Shown: positions 46,051-56,725 of the stretch, piece by piece
Numbering within the stretch: the stretch's first letter is position 1
Layout: each line of letters begins with the position of its first letter
NCBI RefSeq assembly: GCF_000359585.1
Contig: NZ_APMH01000005.1
Coordinates: forward strand, 1 to 64,000
Reading direction: 5' to 3'
Length of the DNA stretch: 64,000 nt
Origin: Clostridium tyrobutyricum DSM 2637 = ATCC 25755 = JCM 11008
Lineage (GTDB): Bacteria; Bacillota; Clostridia; Clostridiales; Clostridiaceae
Notes under the pieces: generated by a model
Seen by the model: the letters and a program-made list of their open reading frames with translations, nothing else
What the model was told of the DNA's origin: nothing
Database searches by the model: none
Translations under genes and position numbers: made by a program

Positions 46051-48681
46051 ATGGAAGAAAAAAAATATGTTTATCTTTTTAACGAAGGAAATGCCGGAAT
46101 GAGAAATTTACTTGGAGGAAAAGGTGCAAATTTGGCGGAAATGACTAATTTGGGAATGCCTGTTCCAACTGGTTTTACGGTATCTACAGAAGCATGTACT
46201 AAATATTATGAAGACAATCAAAAGGTGAGCAATGAAATCGTAGATCAAATTAATATCAGTATGGAAAAACTTGAAGAACTTACAGAAAAAAAATTTGGAA
46301 GCATAAAGAATCCTCTGTTGGTTTCAGTAAGATCAGGAGCTAGAATATCAATGCCTGGAATGATGGACACTATATTAAATTTGGGACTAAATGATGATTC
46401 GGTACAAGCATTAGCCAAATTGACTAACAATCCTAGATTTGCATATGATTCTTATAGAAGATTTATTCAGATGTTTTCAGATGTGGCCATGGGAATTGAA
46501 AAGAGAAAGTTTGAAGATGTTTTAGATGAAATAAAAAGTGCAAAAGGATTAAAATATGATACGGAGTTAACAGAAGATGACCTGAAAAATATAATTGTAA
46601 AATTTAAAAAACTATATAGTCAGGAAATAAATCAAGAATTTCCTCAAGAACCAAAACAACAATTAATTCAGGCTATTACCGCTGTGTTTAGATCATGGAA
46701 CAATCCAAGAGCTATTATTTATAGAAGATTAAATGATATATCCAGTGACTGGGGCACTGCTGTAAACGTTCAAACTATGGTATTTGGAAATATGGGCAAT
46801 ACTTCAGGTACTGGTGTAGCATTTACAAGAAATCCTGCTACAGGAGAAAATCGCATATTTGGGGAGTACTTAATAAATGCACAGGGGGAAGATGTGGTAG
46901 CAGGCATTAGGACACCACAGCCAATAGACAGATTAAAACAGGATTTACCTGAATGTTATGATCAATTTATACAGATTGCTAAAAGACTTGAAACACATTA
47001 TAAAGATATGCAGGACATGGAATTTACAATAGAACAGGGAAAATTATATTTTCTTCAAACAAGAAATGGCAAAAGGACCGCTCAATCAGCACTTAAGATA
47101 GCTGTTGATATGGTAGACGAAGGACTTATAACCAAGGAAGAAGCACTTCTTAAAGTCGAGCCTAAACAATTGGATACACTACTTCATCCCAATTTTGATA
47201 AAGAGGATTTAAAAAATGCAGAGGTTATTGCAAATGGTCTTCCAGCATCACCTGGGGCTGCATGTGGAAAGATCTATTTTACTGCAGATTCTGCAAAAGA
47301 ACATCATAACAGAGGAGAGAAAGTAATACTTGTAAGATTGGAAACCTCTCCTGAAGATATAGAGGGAATGGCTGCCGCAGAGGGCATACTTACCGTAAGG
47401 GGTGGAATGACATCTCATGCTGCAGTAGTAGCTAGAGGAATGGGTACATGCTGTGTGGCTGGTTGCGGGGATGTAAATATAGATGAGCTAAAAAAGGTAT
47501 TTGAAGTACATGGACATAAATTTGGAGAAGGGGATTATATATCCTTAGATGGAAGTACAGGCAATGTATATGGTAAGGCTGTAAAAACAGTATTGCCTGA
47601 GATGTCAGGTGATTTTGGAAAATTTATGGGTTGGGCGGACAGTATTAGGAAATTGAAAATCAGAACAAATGCAGATACTCCTGCAGATGCTAAACAGGCT
47701 GTTAAATTTGGCGCTGAAGGAATAGGACTTTGCAGAACTGAGCACATGTTCTTTCAAGAAGACAGAATACCTCAGGTTAGAAGAATGATAGTTTCAAAAA
47801 GTACAGAACAGAGGAGAGAGGCACTTAACAACATACTACCAATGCAAAAAAGTGATTTTACTAAGATATATGAAGCTATGGAAGGAAGACCTGTTACAAT
47901 TAGATTTTTGGATCCACCACTCCATGAATTTCTTCCAACAGATAAAAAGGATATAGAGGATTTAGCTAAAGAAATGAATATAAGTGTTGAGGAATTGAAA
48001 AATACAATAGATTCTCTTCATGAATTTAATCCTATGATGGGACATAGAGGATGCAGACTCACTGTTTCTTATCCGGAGATAGCTGAGATGCAAACTACAG
48101 CTGTAATTGAAGCAGCAATAGACGTAAAAAAGAGAAAAAAATATGATATTGTTCCTGAAATAATGATTCCTCTAGTTGGGGAATTAAAGGAATTAAAATA
48201 TGTTAAAGATATTGTTGTAAAAACTGCAAATTCCATAATAGAAAAGTCAAAAATTCCCATGAATTACAAAATAGGTACAATGATAGAAATACCAAGGGCT
48301 GCTCTTACTGCAGATGAAATAGCAAAAGAGGCTGAATTCTTTTCCTTTGGTACCAATGATTTAACTCAAATGACTTTCGGGTTCTCAAGAGATGATGCAG
48401 GAAAATTTTTAAATTACTATTATGATAATAAAATATATGATTTTGACCCATTCCAAAAATTAGATCAAACAGGTGTTGGAAAATTAGTCCATATGGCAGT
48501 TGAACTTGGAAGAAAAACAAGACCTGATATCCATCTTGGAATATGTGGAGAACATGGAGGCGACCCGTCTTCTGTAGAGTTTTTCCACAATATAGGGCTT
48601 GATTATGTATCATGTTCACCTTATAGGGTACCGGTAGCAAGACTTGCAGCTGCACAAGCCCAGATAAAAAAACCAAGATAA
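46051..48681 (+). CDS. ppdK: Pyruvate, phosphate dikinase
   Basis: Converts pyruvate, ATP and phosphate to PEP, AMP and PPi reversibly. The 876-residue protein has an N-terminal ATP-grasp domain (GGKGANLAEMTNLGMPVPTGFTV). The swivel domain has the phospho-His in LTVRGGMTSHAAVVARGMGTCCVAG (about residue 455), and the C-terminal PEP domain has GEGIGLCRTEHMFF-like and HLGICGEHGGDPSSVEFF. AAGGGGATG precedes the ATG at 46051. A CBS-type regulator gene lies directly before it. Confidence 0.97.
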   Translation: MEEKKYVYLFNEGNAGMRNLLGGKGANLAEMTNLGMPVPTGFTVSTEACTKYYEDNQKVSNEIVDQINISMEKLEELTEKKFGSIKNPLLVSVRSGARISMPGMMDTILNLGLNDDSVQALAKLTNNPRFAYDSYRRFIQMFSDVAMGIEKRKFEDVLDEIKSAKGLKYDTELTEDDLKNIIVKFKKLYSQEINQEFPQEPKQQLIQAITAVFRSWNNPRAIIYRRLNDISSDWGTAVNVQTMVFGNMGNTSGTGVAFTRNPATGENRIFGEYLINAQGEDVVAGIRTPQPIDRLKQDLPECYDQFIQIAKRLETHYKDMQDMEFTIEQGKLYFLQTRNGKRTAQSALKIAVDMVDEGLITKEEALLKVEPKQLDTLLHPNFDKEDLKNAEVIANGLPASPGAACGKIYFTADSAKEHHNRGEKVILVRLETSPEDIEGMAAAEGILTVRGGMTSHAAVVARGMGTCCVAGCGDVNIDELKKVFEVHGHKFGEGDYISLDGSTGNVYGKAVKTVLPEMSGDFGKFMGWADSIRKLKIRTNADTPADAKQAVKFGAEGIGLCRTEHMFFQEDRIPQVRRMIVSKSTEQRREALNNILPMQKSDFTKIYEAMEGRPVTIRFLDPPLHEFLPTDKKDIEDLAKEMNISVEELKNTIDSLHEFNPMMGHRGCRLTVSYPEIAEMQTTAVIEAAIDVKKRKKYDIVPEIMIPLVGELKELKYVKDIVVKTANSIIEKSKIPMNYKIGTMIEIPRAALTADEIAKEAEFFSFGTNDLTQMTFGFSRDDAGKFLNYYYDNKIYDFDPFQKLDQTGVGKLVHMAVELGRKTRPDIHLGICGEHGGDPSSVEFFHNIGLDYVSCSPYRVPVARLAAAQAQIKKPR

Positions 48682-48683
48682 GC

Positions 48684-48832
48684 AGCGAACCCAAATCTTT
48701 GATTTGGTATGAGTCGGTTAAGCAGACATACAAAATCTATGATTTTGATATGCTCGCTTACTCAGACGAGTACTCATGTGACAGAATGGATCAGGAGTTT
48801 CAGTTAAAAAAGCGAACCCAAATCTTTGATTT
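48684..48832 (+). repeat. Palindromic element copy B (compound)
   Basis: Directly after ppdK. A 22-nt word beginning AGCGAACCCAAATC occurs at 48684-48705 and again, identical, at 48811-48832. Between them a 40-nt hairpin runs from AAGC (48720) to GCTT (48759) with an AAAATC/GATTTT inner stem, followed by ACTC/GAGT and further small palindromes. It has the same CATA and TATG arms as copy A, and exactly the same 40-nt span. Confidence 0.7.
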
Positions 48833-48857
48833 TAATATTTATACTTTAATAGAAAAC

Positions 48858-48884
48858 AAGGCTGGAGTACAATGCTCCAGCCTT
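48858..48884. terminator. Bidirectional terminator between ppdK and the cotS-like gene
   Basis: AAGGCTGGAG and CTCCAGCCTT form a 10-bp stem with a 7-nt loop. A T-rich run follows on the minus strand, so it serves the convergent cotS-like gene and probably also the + side. Confidence 0.8.
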
Positions 48885-49936
48885 TATGTTATCTTAGTAT
48901 TAAATTTTTTTTCCACATGCCTACCCAAGTTTATAATAAAATTCATTTGATTTATATTATTATTCGATGCTTTTTTTAGCAAATAGAAAAAAGATTTATG
49001 GTTGCATTTAGTTATATTGTTATAGTAATCTCTGGATATTTTCCAAAATTTCTGAGGAAATGCTAAATAAGATATAATATATTTATAGTCATCTAGATTC
49101 AGAGGAAAAATTTCTTCATACAATTCAAGACAATGCAGACCTATTTTAAGATTCCAATTTGTATTTGATCTCTTTAAAAATCTTCTCAAAAAATAGGATA
49201 TATCATGAGAACAATAAGCTAATGTACATTTGTCAAAATCGATTATCCAAATGTTTTTTCGATTATCGAATATTATATTTTTATTTACATAATCTAAATG
49301 ACATAATGATGAATGTAGATTATTATAATTTATGGTTTGAGATATTTTAGTGGACATTTCAGCCATCATGTAATTTATTTCAAAATTGTCTAAAAATAAA
49401 TTAGAAAAGTTATCCTGACTTTTAAAGGCTAAATTTGATGAATTTACAAGTTGAGCAAGGTGTTTCTCGAAGGATAAATGTATGCAATTAAAATTTTGTC
49501 TATTTATGCTTCCAGAAATTGCTCTAAAGTTTTTACAGCAACTATGCATTTTTGACAAATTTATAGTTGCAGATATTATATGATCTTTATTGTCATAATT
49601 ACATTTTTCCCCCAATATCCACGGTGTAAGTATGAACAACATACATTCATATTTGACGAATCTACCATTTTCAATTGTAGGTATTATTCTAGGGACATTT
49701 ATATTATTTCTATAAAGCCATTCTACAGCTGAATATACAAATAATAATTCCGACTCATCAAAATATACTTTTTTTAAACAATAGCTTTTATCTCGATAAT
49801 CAACTTTGTATACAGCTCTTTGTTTGTCAGTATCCTTGAATTTTATTCTACTCAAATTAGCATCTTGAAGATTGTAGTGGGGAAGTACATGCTGTTTTAC
49901 ATTTTCTTCAGACAATAAGTTTATATTTTTATTCAT
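48884..49936 (-). CDS. CotS-like spore coat kinase-fold protein
   Basis: A 350-residue protein of the aminoglycoside phosphotransferase / CotS family. It has a Brenner-type catalytic motif [12 protein letters not shown] and IIDFDK for metal binding. Many Clostridium coats carry several CotS paralogues, so a spore-coat role is likely but is inferred. It lies alone on the minus strand between ppdK and dgt, which are usually neighbours. The ATG follows GGGGTATGA. Confidence 0.75.
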   Translation of the reverse strand: MNKNINLLSEENVKQHVLPHYNLQDANLSRIKFKDTDKQRAVYKVDYRDKSYCLKKVYFDESELLFVYSAVEWLYRNNINVPRIIPTIENGRFVKYECMLFILTPWILGEKCNYDNKDHIISATINLSKMHSCCKNFRAISGSINRQNFNCIHLSFEKHLAQLVNSSNLAFKSQDNFSNLFLDNFEINYMMAEMSTKISQTINYNNLHSSLCHLDYVNKNIIFDNRKNIWIIDFDKCTLAYCSHDISYFLRRFLKRSNTNWNLKIGLHCLELYEEIFPLNLDDYKYIISYLAFPQKFWKISRDYYNNITKCNHKSFFYLLKKASNNNINQMNFIINLGRHVEKKFNTKIT

Positions 49937-50055
49937 TTATCATACCCCTTAAAAAATACTTCTTTATAATAGTATTAAATATTTTTTTACATTATACATT
50001 ATCATTAAAAGGAATTTTTAAAAGTAAAATAGAATTAATATTTGAGGTGATATAT

Positions 50056-51084
50056 ATGCTTATAAGACAGAAAATAGAACAGAAAGAAAAATCAATATTA
50101 ATACCTCAGGCAACCTTTTCATCTAGAACAAAAGGCAGATATATAGAAGAAGAAAAAGATCCTATAAGAACTGCATTTATGAAAGATAGGGACAGGATAA
50201 TACACAGTAAATCTTTTAGAAGACTTAAACATAAAACTCAAGTCTATATAAGGACTTTTGGTGATCACTATAGGACAAGATTAACTCATACATTAGAGGT
50301 AAACCAGATTGGAAAAACCATAGGGAAGGCTATTGGATTAAATGAGGACTTAATAGAGGCAATAGCTATGGCACATGATATTGGACATGTACCATTTGCA
50401 CACAGTGGGGAAGATATGTTAAATGAAATACTGCCAGGAGGGTTTAAGCACAATGTAAATAGTGTAAGGGTTTTGACTAAAATAGAAAAGAGTGGTAAAG
50501 GACTCAATTTAACAAGGGAAGTCCTTGATGGAGTGTTGAATCACAGTGGATTTACAACTTCTAAAACATATGCATTTACCCTAGAGGGTCAGGTAGTTAA
50601 ATATAGCGATAAAATTGCCTATGTAAATCACGATATAGAGGATTCCATTAGAGCTGGAATCCTGAAAAATACTCAATTACCAGCTTATTCTGTAAAAATT
50701 CTTGGAAAAACCAGCAGTGAAAGAATAGATACTTTAGTGAAAGATTGTATTTATACAACTATAGAAAATATTAAAAATGGAATAATAAAAGTTTCCTTGA
50801 GTGAAAAAATATTTAAAGCTTTAAACACTTTAAGAAATTTTATGTTTAAGGAAATATATCTAGGGGAAGTATTGAGAGAAGAAAGAGAAAAGGCTAAATT
50901 TGTTATAAAAAAAGTGTTTGACTATTTTTATGATAATCCTCATAAGATGCCGGAATTATATAGAAATGTAGTTGAGAAAGAAAATCTATCAAGAGGTGTA
51001 GCCGACTATATATCAGGCATGAGTGATGATTACTGTCTCATGTTGTTTAATGATATATATATTCCTAAAATTATCAAATATTAG
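50056..51084 (+). CDS. dgt: dGTP triphosphohydrolase-like HD protein
   Basis: Hydrolyses dNTPs to deoxynucleoside and triphosphate. The 342-residue protein has the Dgt start ([26 protein letters not shown]) and HD motifs in [32 protein letters not shown] and [15 protein letters not shown]. The ATG at 50056 follows GAGGTGAT. It lies before dnaG, a common clostridial order. Confidence 0.93.
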   Translation: MLIRQKIEQKEKSILIPQATFSSRTKGRYIEEEKDPIRTAFMKDRDRIIHSKSFRRLKHKTQVYIRTFGDHYRTRLTHTLEVNQIGKTIGKAIGLNEDLIEAIAMAHDIGHVPFAHSGEDMLNEILPGGFKHNVNSVRVLTKIEKSGKGLNLTREVLDGVLNHSGFTTSKTYAFTLEGQVVKYSDKIAYVNHDIEDSIRAGILKNTQLPAYSVKILGKTSSERIDTLVKDCIYTTIENIKNGIIKVSLSEKIFKALNTLRNFMFKEIYLGEVLREEREKAKFVIKKVFDYFYDNPHKMPELYRNVVEKENLSRGVADYISGMSDDYCLMLFNDIYIPKIIKY

Positions 51085-51129
51085 GAATAATTTGTTATAT
51101 TATATGGGTAGAATATATATGAATACAAT

Positions 51130-51166
51130 AAATATTAAATATTTATTGAAGGATATTTAATATTTT
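51130..51166 (+). terminator. AT-rich hairpin after dgt
   Basis: A 13-bp perfect stem made only of A/T (51130-51142 with 51153-51165), loop of 10 nt, ending in TTTTT. Weak pairing but the T-run fits a terminator. Confidence 0.55.
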
Positions 51167-51259
51167 TAAAGAATATATATAGTAGATTAATAAAGTTAAA
51201 TATAAAAAAATTTGATATTTAGCAGGAATATAGCGAGTTGTGTCGAATATATTTAAACT

Positions 51260-51268
51260 TGGTATAAT
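51260..51268 (+). promoter_or_regulatory. Extended -10 promoter of dnaG
   Basis: TGGTATAAT ends 26 nt before the dnaG GTG. The rest of the 210-nt gap is AT-rich and shows no other gene. Confidence 0.6.
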
Positions 51269-51294
51269 AATTTTAGATAGGTGGGAGTTGCTTT

Positions 51295-53058
51295 GTGATA
51301 TCGGAAGATGTCATTCAGAGAATAAAGGATGAAAATGATATAGTTGATGTAATATCTGAAAGTGTAAAATTAAAAAGGTCTGGAAGGAATTATATGGGCT
51401 TATGTCCATTTCATCATGAGAAGACTCCGTCTTTTAGTGTGTCTCAAGATAAACAGATATATAAATGTTTTGGTTGTGGAGAGGCTGGCAATGTAATAAC
51501 ATTTGTAATGAAAATAAATAATCTGAGTTTTCCTGAGGCTATTGCATTACTGGCTGATAGGGCAAATATAGATATAGATTTTAACAGGGAAAAAAATAAA
51601 AACAGAAGAAATAGTTTTGAAAAATTGTATAGAGTAAATGTAGAAGCTGCTAGATATTTTTTTTCTTGTTTAAGTAGCAGTAAAATTGCAAAAGAATATC
51701 TTACGAATAGGGGGATAACCGTAAATACTATTAGAAAATTTGGACTTGGATATTCTTTAGACAGCTGGAATGCTTTGATAAGGCATTTAAAAGACAAAGA
51801 AATTACCGAATTAGATATGATTTCAAATGGACTTATAATAAAGAGTAAAAATGGAAATTATTATGATAGATTCAGAAATAGGATAATTTTTCCTGTATTT
51901 GATTACAGAGGAAGAGTAACAGGTTTTGGTGGAAGGGTACTTGATGATTCAAAACCTAAATATCTGAATTCACCGGAAACTGATTTATTTAAAAAGGGAA
52001 CCAATTTATATGGATTGAACTTTGCGATAAGAGATAATACTTCAAAAATGTTTATTATGGTAGAAGGTTATATGGATTGTATATCACTTCATCAATATGG
52101 TATTACAAATGTAGTTGCATCTTTGGGAACTGCACTTACCATTGGCCAGGCAAAACTTATGAAAAGATATGTTGATAAAGTTATTATAGCATATGATGCA
52201 GATACAGCAGGCCAAATGGCTACTTTAAGGGGACTGAACATATTGAGAAGTGTTGGCTTGGATGTCAGAGTGTTATTGATTCCCCAAGGAAAAGATCCAG
52301 ATGAATTTGTCAGAAATAATGGAAAGAAAAAATTCATGGATTTAGTTCAAAAATCTCTTCCACTTATAGACTATAGAATTCAGAGCATTAAAAAAGGTCT
52401 AAAATTAGATGATCCTGAAAATAGAATAAAATATGTAGAACAAGTTTTAAAAGTGATATCTGAATTAGATCCTATTGAAAGGGAAATGTACATAAAAAAA
52501 TTATCTGAAGAAACAGGAGTTAGGATTCAGGCACTTTACGACATGTTGAATGGCAATATTCAAAAAAGTGCAAAAAAAGATGAAAATATGAATATAGATG
52601 AGTCTTTTGGACAAAAATTATATTTAGAACCAGCATATTTAAAGGCGGAACGGTGTTTGTTGAAATTAATATTTGAAAACAATGATGCTTTGAAATATGC
52701 ACAGAATATCATACAGAAAGATGAATTTTTAATTGACAGTCATAGAAAGATATATACATACATTATTGAAAGCATAGATTACGACAGACATAATAGAGAA
52801 ATTCACGTAGAATCTAAATGTACTGATCTGAATACATCTAAAGAGTGGGTTAATATTTTGGAATCTAAGTTTTTAGATGAAGATTGTAATTATAAGTACA
52901 TGATAAATAGCTTTGTAAATAGTATAAAAAAACATAAATTGGAGCAGAGGAAAACACATATTATAAGAGAAATAAAAAAGTGTGAAGCTGAAGGAAGACT
53001 TGAGGAATCACTTGAACTCGCAAAACAGCTTATTAAAATTCAAAAAAAGGATTGGTGA
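51295..53058 (+). CDS. dnaG: DNA primase
   Basis: Makes RNA primers for replication. The 587-residue protein has a CHC2 zinc finger (LCPFHHEKTPSFSVS, then YKCFGCG), a TOPRIM catalytic core (MVEGYMDCISL, IAYDADTAGQMA) and a helical C-terminal region that contacts the helicase. GTG start after GGTGGGAG. It is followed by rpoD, the macromolecular-synthesis operon order. Confidence 0.97.
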   Translation: MISEDVIQRIKDENDIVDVISESVKLKRSGRNYMGLCPFHHEKTPSFSVSQDKQIYKCFGCGEAGNVITFVMKINNLSFPEAIALLADRANIDIDFNREKNKNRRNSFEKLYRVNVEAARYFFSCLSSSKIAKEYLTNRGITVNTIRKFGLGYSLDSWNALIRHLKDKEITELDMISNGLIIKSKNGNYYDRFRNRIIFPVFDYRGRVTGFGGRVLDDSKPKYLNSPETDLFKKGTNLYGLNFAIRDNTSKMFIMVEGYMDCISLHQYGITNVVASLGTALTIGQAKLMKRYVDKVIIAYDADTAGQMATLRGLNILRSVGLDVRVLLIPQGKDPDEFVRNNGKKKFMDLVQKSLPLIDYRIQSIKKGLKLDDPENRIKYVEQVLKVISELDPIEREMYIKKLSEETGVRIQALYDMLNGNIQKSAKKDENMNIDESFGQKLYLEPAYLKAERCLLKLIFENNDALKYAQNIIQKDEFLIDSHRKIYTYIIESIDYDRHNREIHVESKCTDLNTSKEWVNILESKFLDEDCNYKYMINSFVNSIKKHKLEQRKTHIIREIKKCEAEGRLEESLELAKQLIKIQKKDW

Positions 53059-53088
53059 ATTATAGTAATGGTTAAGGGAGGCAAAAAA

Positions 53089-54153
53089 ATGAAGGATAAA
53101 GATTCAAAAATGCATGTAGTCAAAAAGCTTATTGAAAAAGGGAAAAAAAGTAACAGCCTAACTTACAAAGAGATAATGAACGAATTAGAAGAAATTGAAT
53201 TAACTCCTGAGCAGATAGAAAAAATATATGAGGCACTTGAATCCATGGGTATTGAGGTAATAGGAGATGTTCATGAAGAAGCAGCAGGCGACAAAAATTT
53301 AGATCTATCTGTACCAGAGGGAATTGCCATAGATGATCCTGTTAGGATGTATTTAAAAGAAATAGGAAAAGTGCCATTACTTCTTCCAGAAGAAGAAGTG
53401 GATCTTGCACAGAAAATTGAAAATGGAGATCAAATTGCAAAGAAAAAGTTGGCAGAAGCTAATTTAAGATTGGTTGTCAGTATAGCAAAAAGATATGTGG
53501 GAAGAGGGATGTTATTTCTGGATCTAATTCAGGAGGGGAATTTAGGACTTATCAAAGCCGTAGAGAAGTTTAATTATAGGAAAGGATTTAAATTCAGTAC
53601 CTATGCTACATGGTGGATAAGGCAGGCTATAACGAGAGCTATTGCAGATCAGGCAAGAACTATAAGAATACCAGTACATATGGTAGAAACTATAAATAAA
53701 CTTATAAGAGTTTCTAGACAGCTTTTACAGGAACTTGGAAGAGAGCCTCAGCCTGAGGAAGTGGCGAAGATAATGGAAATGCCTGTAGATAAGGTAAGAG
53801 AGATAATGAAGATAGCTCAAGAACCGGTATCTTTGGAAACACCTATTGGCGAAGAAGAAGATAGCCATCTTGGCGATTTTATACCGGATGATGAAGCACC
53901 TGCACCAGCTGAAGCCGCTGCATTTACTATGCTTAAAGAACAGCTCATAAATGTACTTGACACTTTAACTCCTAGAGAAGAAAAAGTACTTAGACTGAGA
54001 TTTGGGCTTGATGATGGAAGGGCTAGAACTCTAGAAGAGGTTGGAAAAGAATTTAATGTTACAAGAGAAAGAATAAGGCAAATTGAAGCAAAGGCACTTA
54101 GAAAATTAAGACATCCAAGCAGAAGTAAAAAATTGAAGGATTATTTAGACTAA
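53089..54153 (+). CDS. rpoD: RNA polymerase primary sigma factor SigA
   Basis: Housekeeping sigma factor. The 354-residue protein has the sigma-70 1.1 segment, [16 protein letters not shown] (region 1.2), [37 protein letters not shown] (region 2) and the C-terminal [27 protein letters not shown] (region 4). The ATG at 53089 follows AAGGGAGG; the longer reading from 53068 overlaps it. It ends with a strong terminator. Confidence 0.98.
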   Translation: MKDKDSKMHVVKKLIEKGKKSNSLTYKEIMNELEEIELTPEQIEKIYEALESMGIEVIGDVHEEAAGDKNLDLSVPEGIAIDDPVRMYLKEIGKVPLLLPEEEVDLAQKIENGDQIAKKKLAEANLRLVVSIAKRYVGRGMLFLDLIQEGNLGLIKAVEKFNYRKGFKFSTYATWWIRQAITRAIADQARTIRIPVHMVETINKLIRVSRQLLQELGREPQPEEVAKIMEMPVDKVREIMKIAQEPVSLETPIGEEEDSHLGDFIPDDEAPAPAEAAAFTMLKEQLINVLDTLTPREEKVLRLRFGLDDGRARTLEEVGKEFNVTRERIRQIEAKALRKLRHPSRSKKLKDYLD

Positions 54154-54177
54154 AAGCACCTTATACAGGTGCTTTTT
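54152..54177 (+). terminator. Rho-independent terminator after rpoD
   Basis: AGCACC, loop TTATACA, GGTGCT, then TTTTT, directly after the stop codon. Confidence 0.9.
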
Positions 54178-54237
54178 ATACAATTAATTATTTCAAAATA
54201 CAACTTGTGTTATAATTATATCTAGGAAGGTGATGAT

Positions 54238-55122
54238 GTGAAAAATTATAAATCCTTAAAGGGAATAGGAATGTATTCAATTTTAGGAATTACAATTTTA
54301 TATGACGTGATTTTTATATTAATATATAAATTCATAGATTCCTATGAATTGTCTAATTTGATGAAACTGGCGTTGACTGTATATAATATATATCAAATAT
54401 ATTACATGCTTATATGTAGGACTTTAAATTATTCCATGGATGAGGATAATATATATATAAATACTGCTTTAGGCTTAAAAAAGGAAAAAATAGCATTTGA
54501 ATCAATTAAGGCCTATCAAAAATCTAAAGGCCCCATAAAAGGTGTGAAGTTATCAGGACATGGGAAAAACAGCTTTAATATTGGAAAATCCTTTGTAGAT
54601 AAGATAGGCACTACATATATGTTTGTTACTTCTACAAAAAATGTAATTTACCTAAATACTCCTAATATGAATTATGCAGTTTCACCTGAAAAATTTGATG
54701 AATTTGAAAGTGGGCTTAAAAATAGGGGTATAGAAAATTCATCTTGGAGTGCTGATTCAAATAAAAATATAAATTTTCATAAAGATAAAAGGTTTTTTAT
54801 GTTATTTATCATTACAGCAATTTTGGCATTGATAATTACACTGAATCCTATAATAATGTACTTGACAGATAAAATTCCAGCTAGAATGCCACTTAATTTT
54901 AATACTGATTTTACACCATGTAAATTTGGGACTGGAAAACAGTTTGCATTTAAGCAAATGGCATATGGCTTGCTTAATATGGCTGTGTTGTTTTGTATGT
55001 ATTATGCAGGTGCTCTATTTGGGAAATATGATAAAAAATCTTCTTATAAATTTATTTATATAGCATTGTTAATAACTTTATTGTTTTTAATAAACCAATT
55101 TAGAATAATTATTTTATTTTAA
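54238..55122 (+). CDS. PH-domain / DUF1648-like membrane protein
   Basis: A 294-residue protein with about five membrane segments and a central bacterial PH-like domain (NYSMDEDNIYINTALGLKKEKIAFESI, residues ~60-165). The later IPARMPLNFN segment resembles DUF1648. GTG start after AGGAAGGTGAT. Function unknown; it lies between rpoD and trmK, which are usually neighbours, so it is an insertion in that order. Confidence 0.75.
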   Translation: MKNYKSLKGIGMYSILGITILYDVIFILIYKFIDSYELSNLMKLALTVYNIYQIYYMLICRTLNYSMDEDNIYINTALGLKKEKIAFESIKAYQKSKGPIKGVKLSGHGKNSFNIGKSFVDKIGTTYMFVTSTKNVIYLNTPNMNYAVSPEKFDEFESGLKNRGIENSSWSADSNKNINFHKDKRFFMLFIITAILALIITLNPIIMYLTDKIPARMPLNFNTDFTPCKFGTGKQFAFKQMAYGLLNMAVLFCMYYAGALFGKYDKKSSYKFIYIALLITLLFLINQFRIIILF

Positions 55123-55146
55123 AGTCGTTAGAAATGGAGAAGATAA

Positions 55147-55836
55147 ATGCAGCTTAGTTCAAGATTAAAAGCTATTTGTAATATGGTAGATCATTGTAAT
55201 TGTACAGCTGATATAGGAACGGATCATGGCTATATTCCAATATATCTTGTTAAAAATAATATATGCAACAGGGCAATAGCTTCAGACATAAACAAGGGTC
55301 CTATAAGAAAAGCAGAAATTAATATTAGGAATGAGGATCTCCAGAATAAAATAGAATGTAGACTTGGTAGTGGACTTAACACTATAAATATTGGTGAAGT
55401 ACAGGAAATTATAATTGCAGGAATGGGTGGAAATCTCATAAGAGATATAATAAATGAAAATATAAACATTTTCAAAAGTGTGAATACTTTAATACTTCAG
55501 CCAATACAAAATCCGGAAGTGTTGAGAGAATATATATATAAAATGGGATTTACCATAGTTGATGAAGAACTATGTATTGACGAAAATATATTTTATGAGA
55601 TAATAAAAGTAAAATATGCTAAAAATAAAAATAATATAGATACTATATTTTATGAAGTTGGGAAAAGATTAATAGAAAAGAAGAATCCTCTTGTTAATAG
55701 ATTTATAAACAAAAAAATTGATAAATACAGGACTATATTAAATTATATTAAAGAAGATGGAAGTTTGGCCAAAAAGAGAAAATTGGATATAAAAAATAAG
55801 ATACTTAGATTACAGGAGTTGATTGAATGCCTCTAA
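55147..55836 (+). CDS. trmK: tRNA (adenine(22)-N(1))-methyltransferase TrmK
   Basis: Makes m1A at tRNA position 22 in Gram-positive bacteria. The 229-residue protein starts MQLSSRLKAICNMV and has the SAM motif ADIGTDHGYIPIYLV, ASDINKGPIRKAEINI and IIAGMGGNLI. Its last codons overlap the next gene by 10 nt. Position after rpoD and before a Nif3-like gene matches Bacillus yqfN-yqfO. Confidence 0.94.
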   Translation: MQLSSRLKAICNMVDHCNCTADIGTDHGYIPIYLVKNNICNRAIASDINKGPIRKAEINIRNEDLQNKIECRLGSGLNTINIGEVQEIIIAGMGGNLIRDIINENINIFKSVNTLILQPIQNPEVLREYIYKMGFTIVDEELCIDENIFYEIIKVKYAKNKNNIDTIFYEVGKRLIEKKNPLVNRFINKKIDKYRTILNYIKEDGSLAKKRKLDIKNKILRLQELIECL

Positions 55837-56642
55837 TGGTGAAGGATATAGATACAATAATGGAACAATATGCCCCTTCAAAGCTTAAGGAAAGCTATGA
55901 TACCGTTGGACTTATGGTAGGTGATATGAAAAGTGAAGTTACATCTATTTTAGTGGCATTAGACTGTACTTTGGATGTAATTGAAGAGGCAAAGTTAAAC
56001 AGTTGCAATATGATTTTTACACATCACCCATTGCTATTTAAAAAGCCAAATTCAATAACTACTGATACTTTAATTGGCAGAAAAATAATAGAACTTGTTA
56101 AGAATGATATAAATGTGTATTCAAGTCATACAAATTTGGATTCTACATTAGGTGGAATGAATGATATAATTATGCAGATTCTTGACTTTAAATATATTCG
56201 TATTATGGAACATTCAAGTAATGAAGATAGTTTTGGAAGTAATTCAGGTATAGGAAGAATGGCTAAAATTTCAAAGCCTATTACGCTGGATGAACTTTGT
56301 AATAAAGTAAAGGAAAAACTTGGATTGAAATATCTAAGGTATTCAGGACAAGATAAAAAATTAATAAAGAATATAGCAGTTATAAATGGAAGCGGTCAAG
56401 ATTACTTCAATCTTGCTAAAAAGTTAGGTGCAGATTGCATTATAACAGGGGATACTACTTATCACTATGTAAGTGATTTCAATGAACAGGGCATAGCTGT
56501 CATAGATGCAGGTCATTTTGGAACTGAATGGCCTTCTATTTGTGTAGTATCAAATTATTTGAAGAATAGACTAGGGTCCATGGGATTTAAAAATAATGTT
56601 ATTTTATCAAAAGTTAATAGAGATCCTTATAAATATAAGTAG
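55827..56642 (+). CDS. Nif3-like dinuclear metal centre protein (YqfO family)
   Basis: A 271-residue GTP cyclohydrolase I type 2-related (DUF34/NIF3) protein. The motifs are YDTVGLMVGD, TILVALD-like and FTHHPLLFK, HTNLDS, and the C-terminal ITGDTTYH and DAGHFGTEWP, all with metal-binding His. GGAG lies 8 nt before the ATG, which is inside the trmK end. Shorter than Bacillus YqfO, which carries an extra inserted domain. Function is not settled. Confidence 0.92.
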   Translation: MPLMVKDIDTIMEQYAPSKLKESYDTVGLMVGDMKSEVTSILVALDCTLDVIEEAKLNSCNMIFTHHPLLFKKPNSITTDTLIGRKIIELVKNDINVYSSHTNLDSTLGGMNDIIMQILDFKYIRIMEHSSNEDSFGSNSGIGRMAKISKPITLDELCNKVKEKLGLKYLRYSGQDKKLIKNIAVINGSGQDYFNLAKKLGADCIITGDTTYHYVSDFNEQGIAVIDAGHFGTEWPSICVVSNYLKNRLGSMGFKNNVILSKVNRDPYKYK

Positions 56643-56677
56643 AAGTGAGTATTAATATATTCATTTCTACTTTTTTT
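56638..56677 (+). terminator. Rho-independent terminator
   Basis: AGTAGAAGTGA and TCATTTCTACT form an 11-bp stem with one wobble pair, followed by seven Ts. Confidence 0.85.
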
Positions 56678-56725
56678 ATCGAATAATAGATTTTAATAAA
56701 TAGATAGTTTATAGGAGGAGTTTAT

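Noticed and set aside
48699-48950. An 83-codon frame after ppdK
   Set aside because: It runs through the palindromic repeat and the terminator, with no ribosome site.
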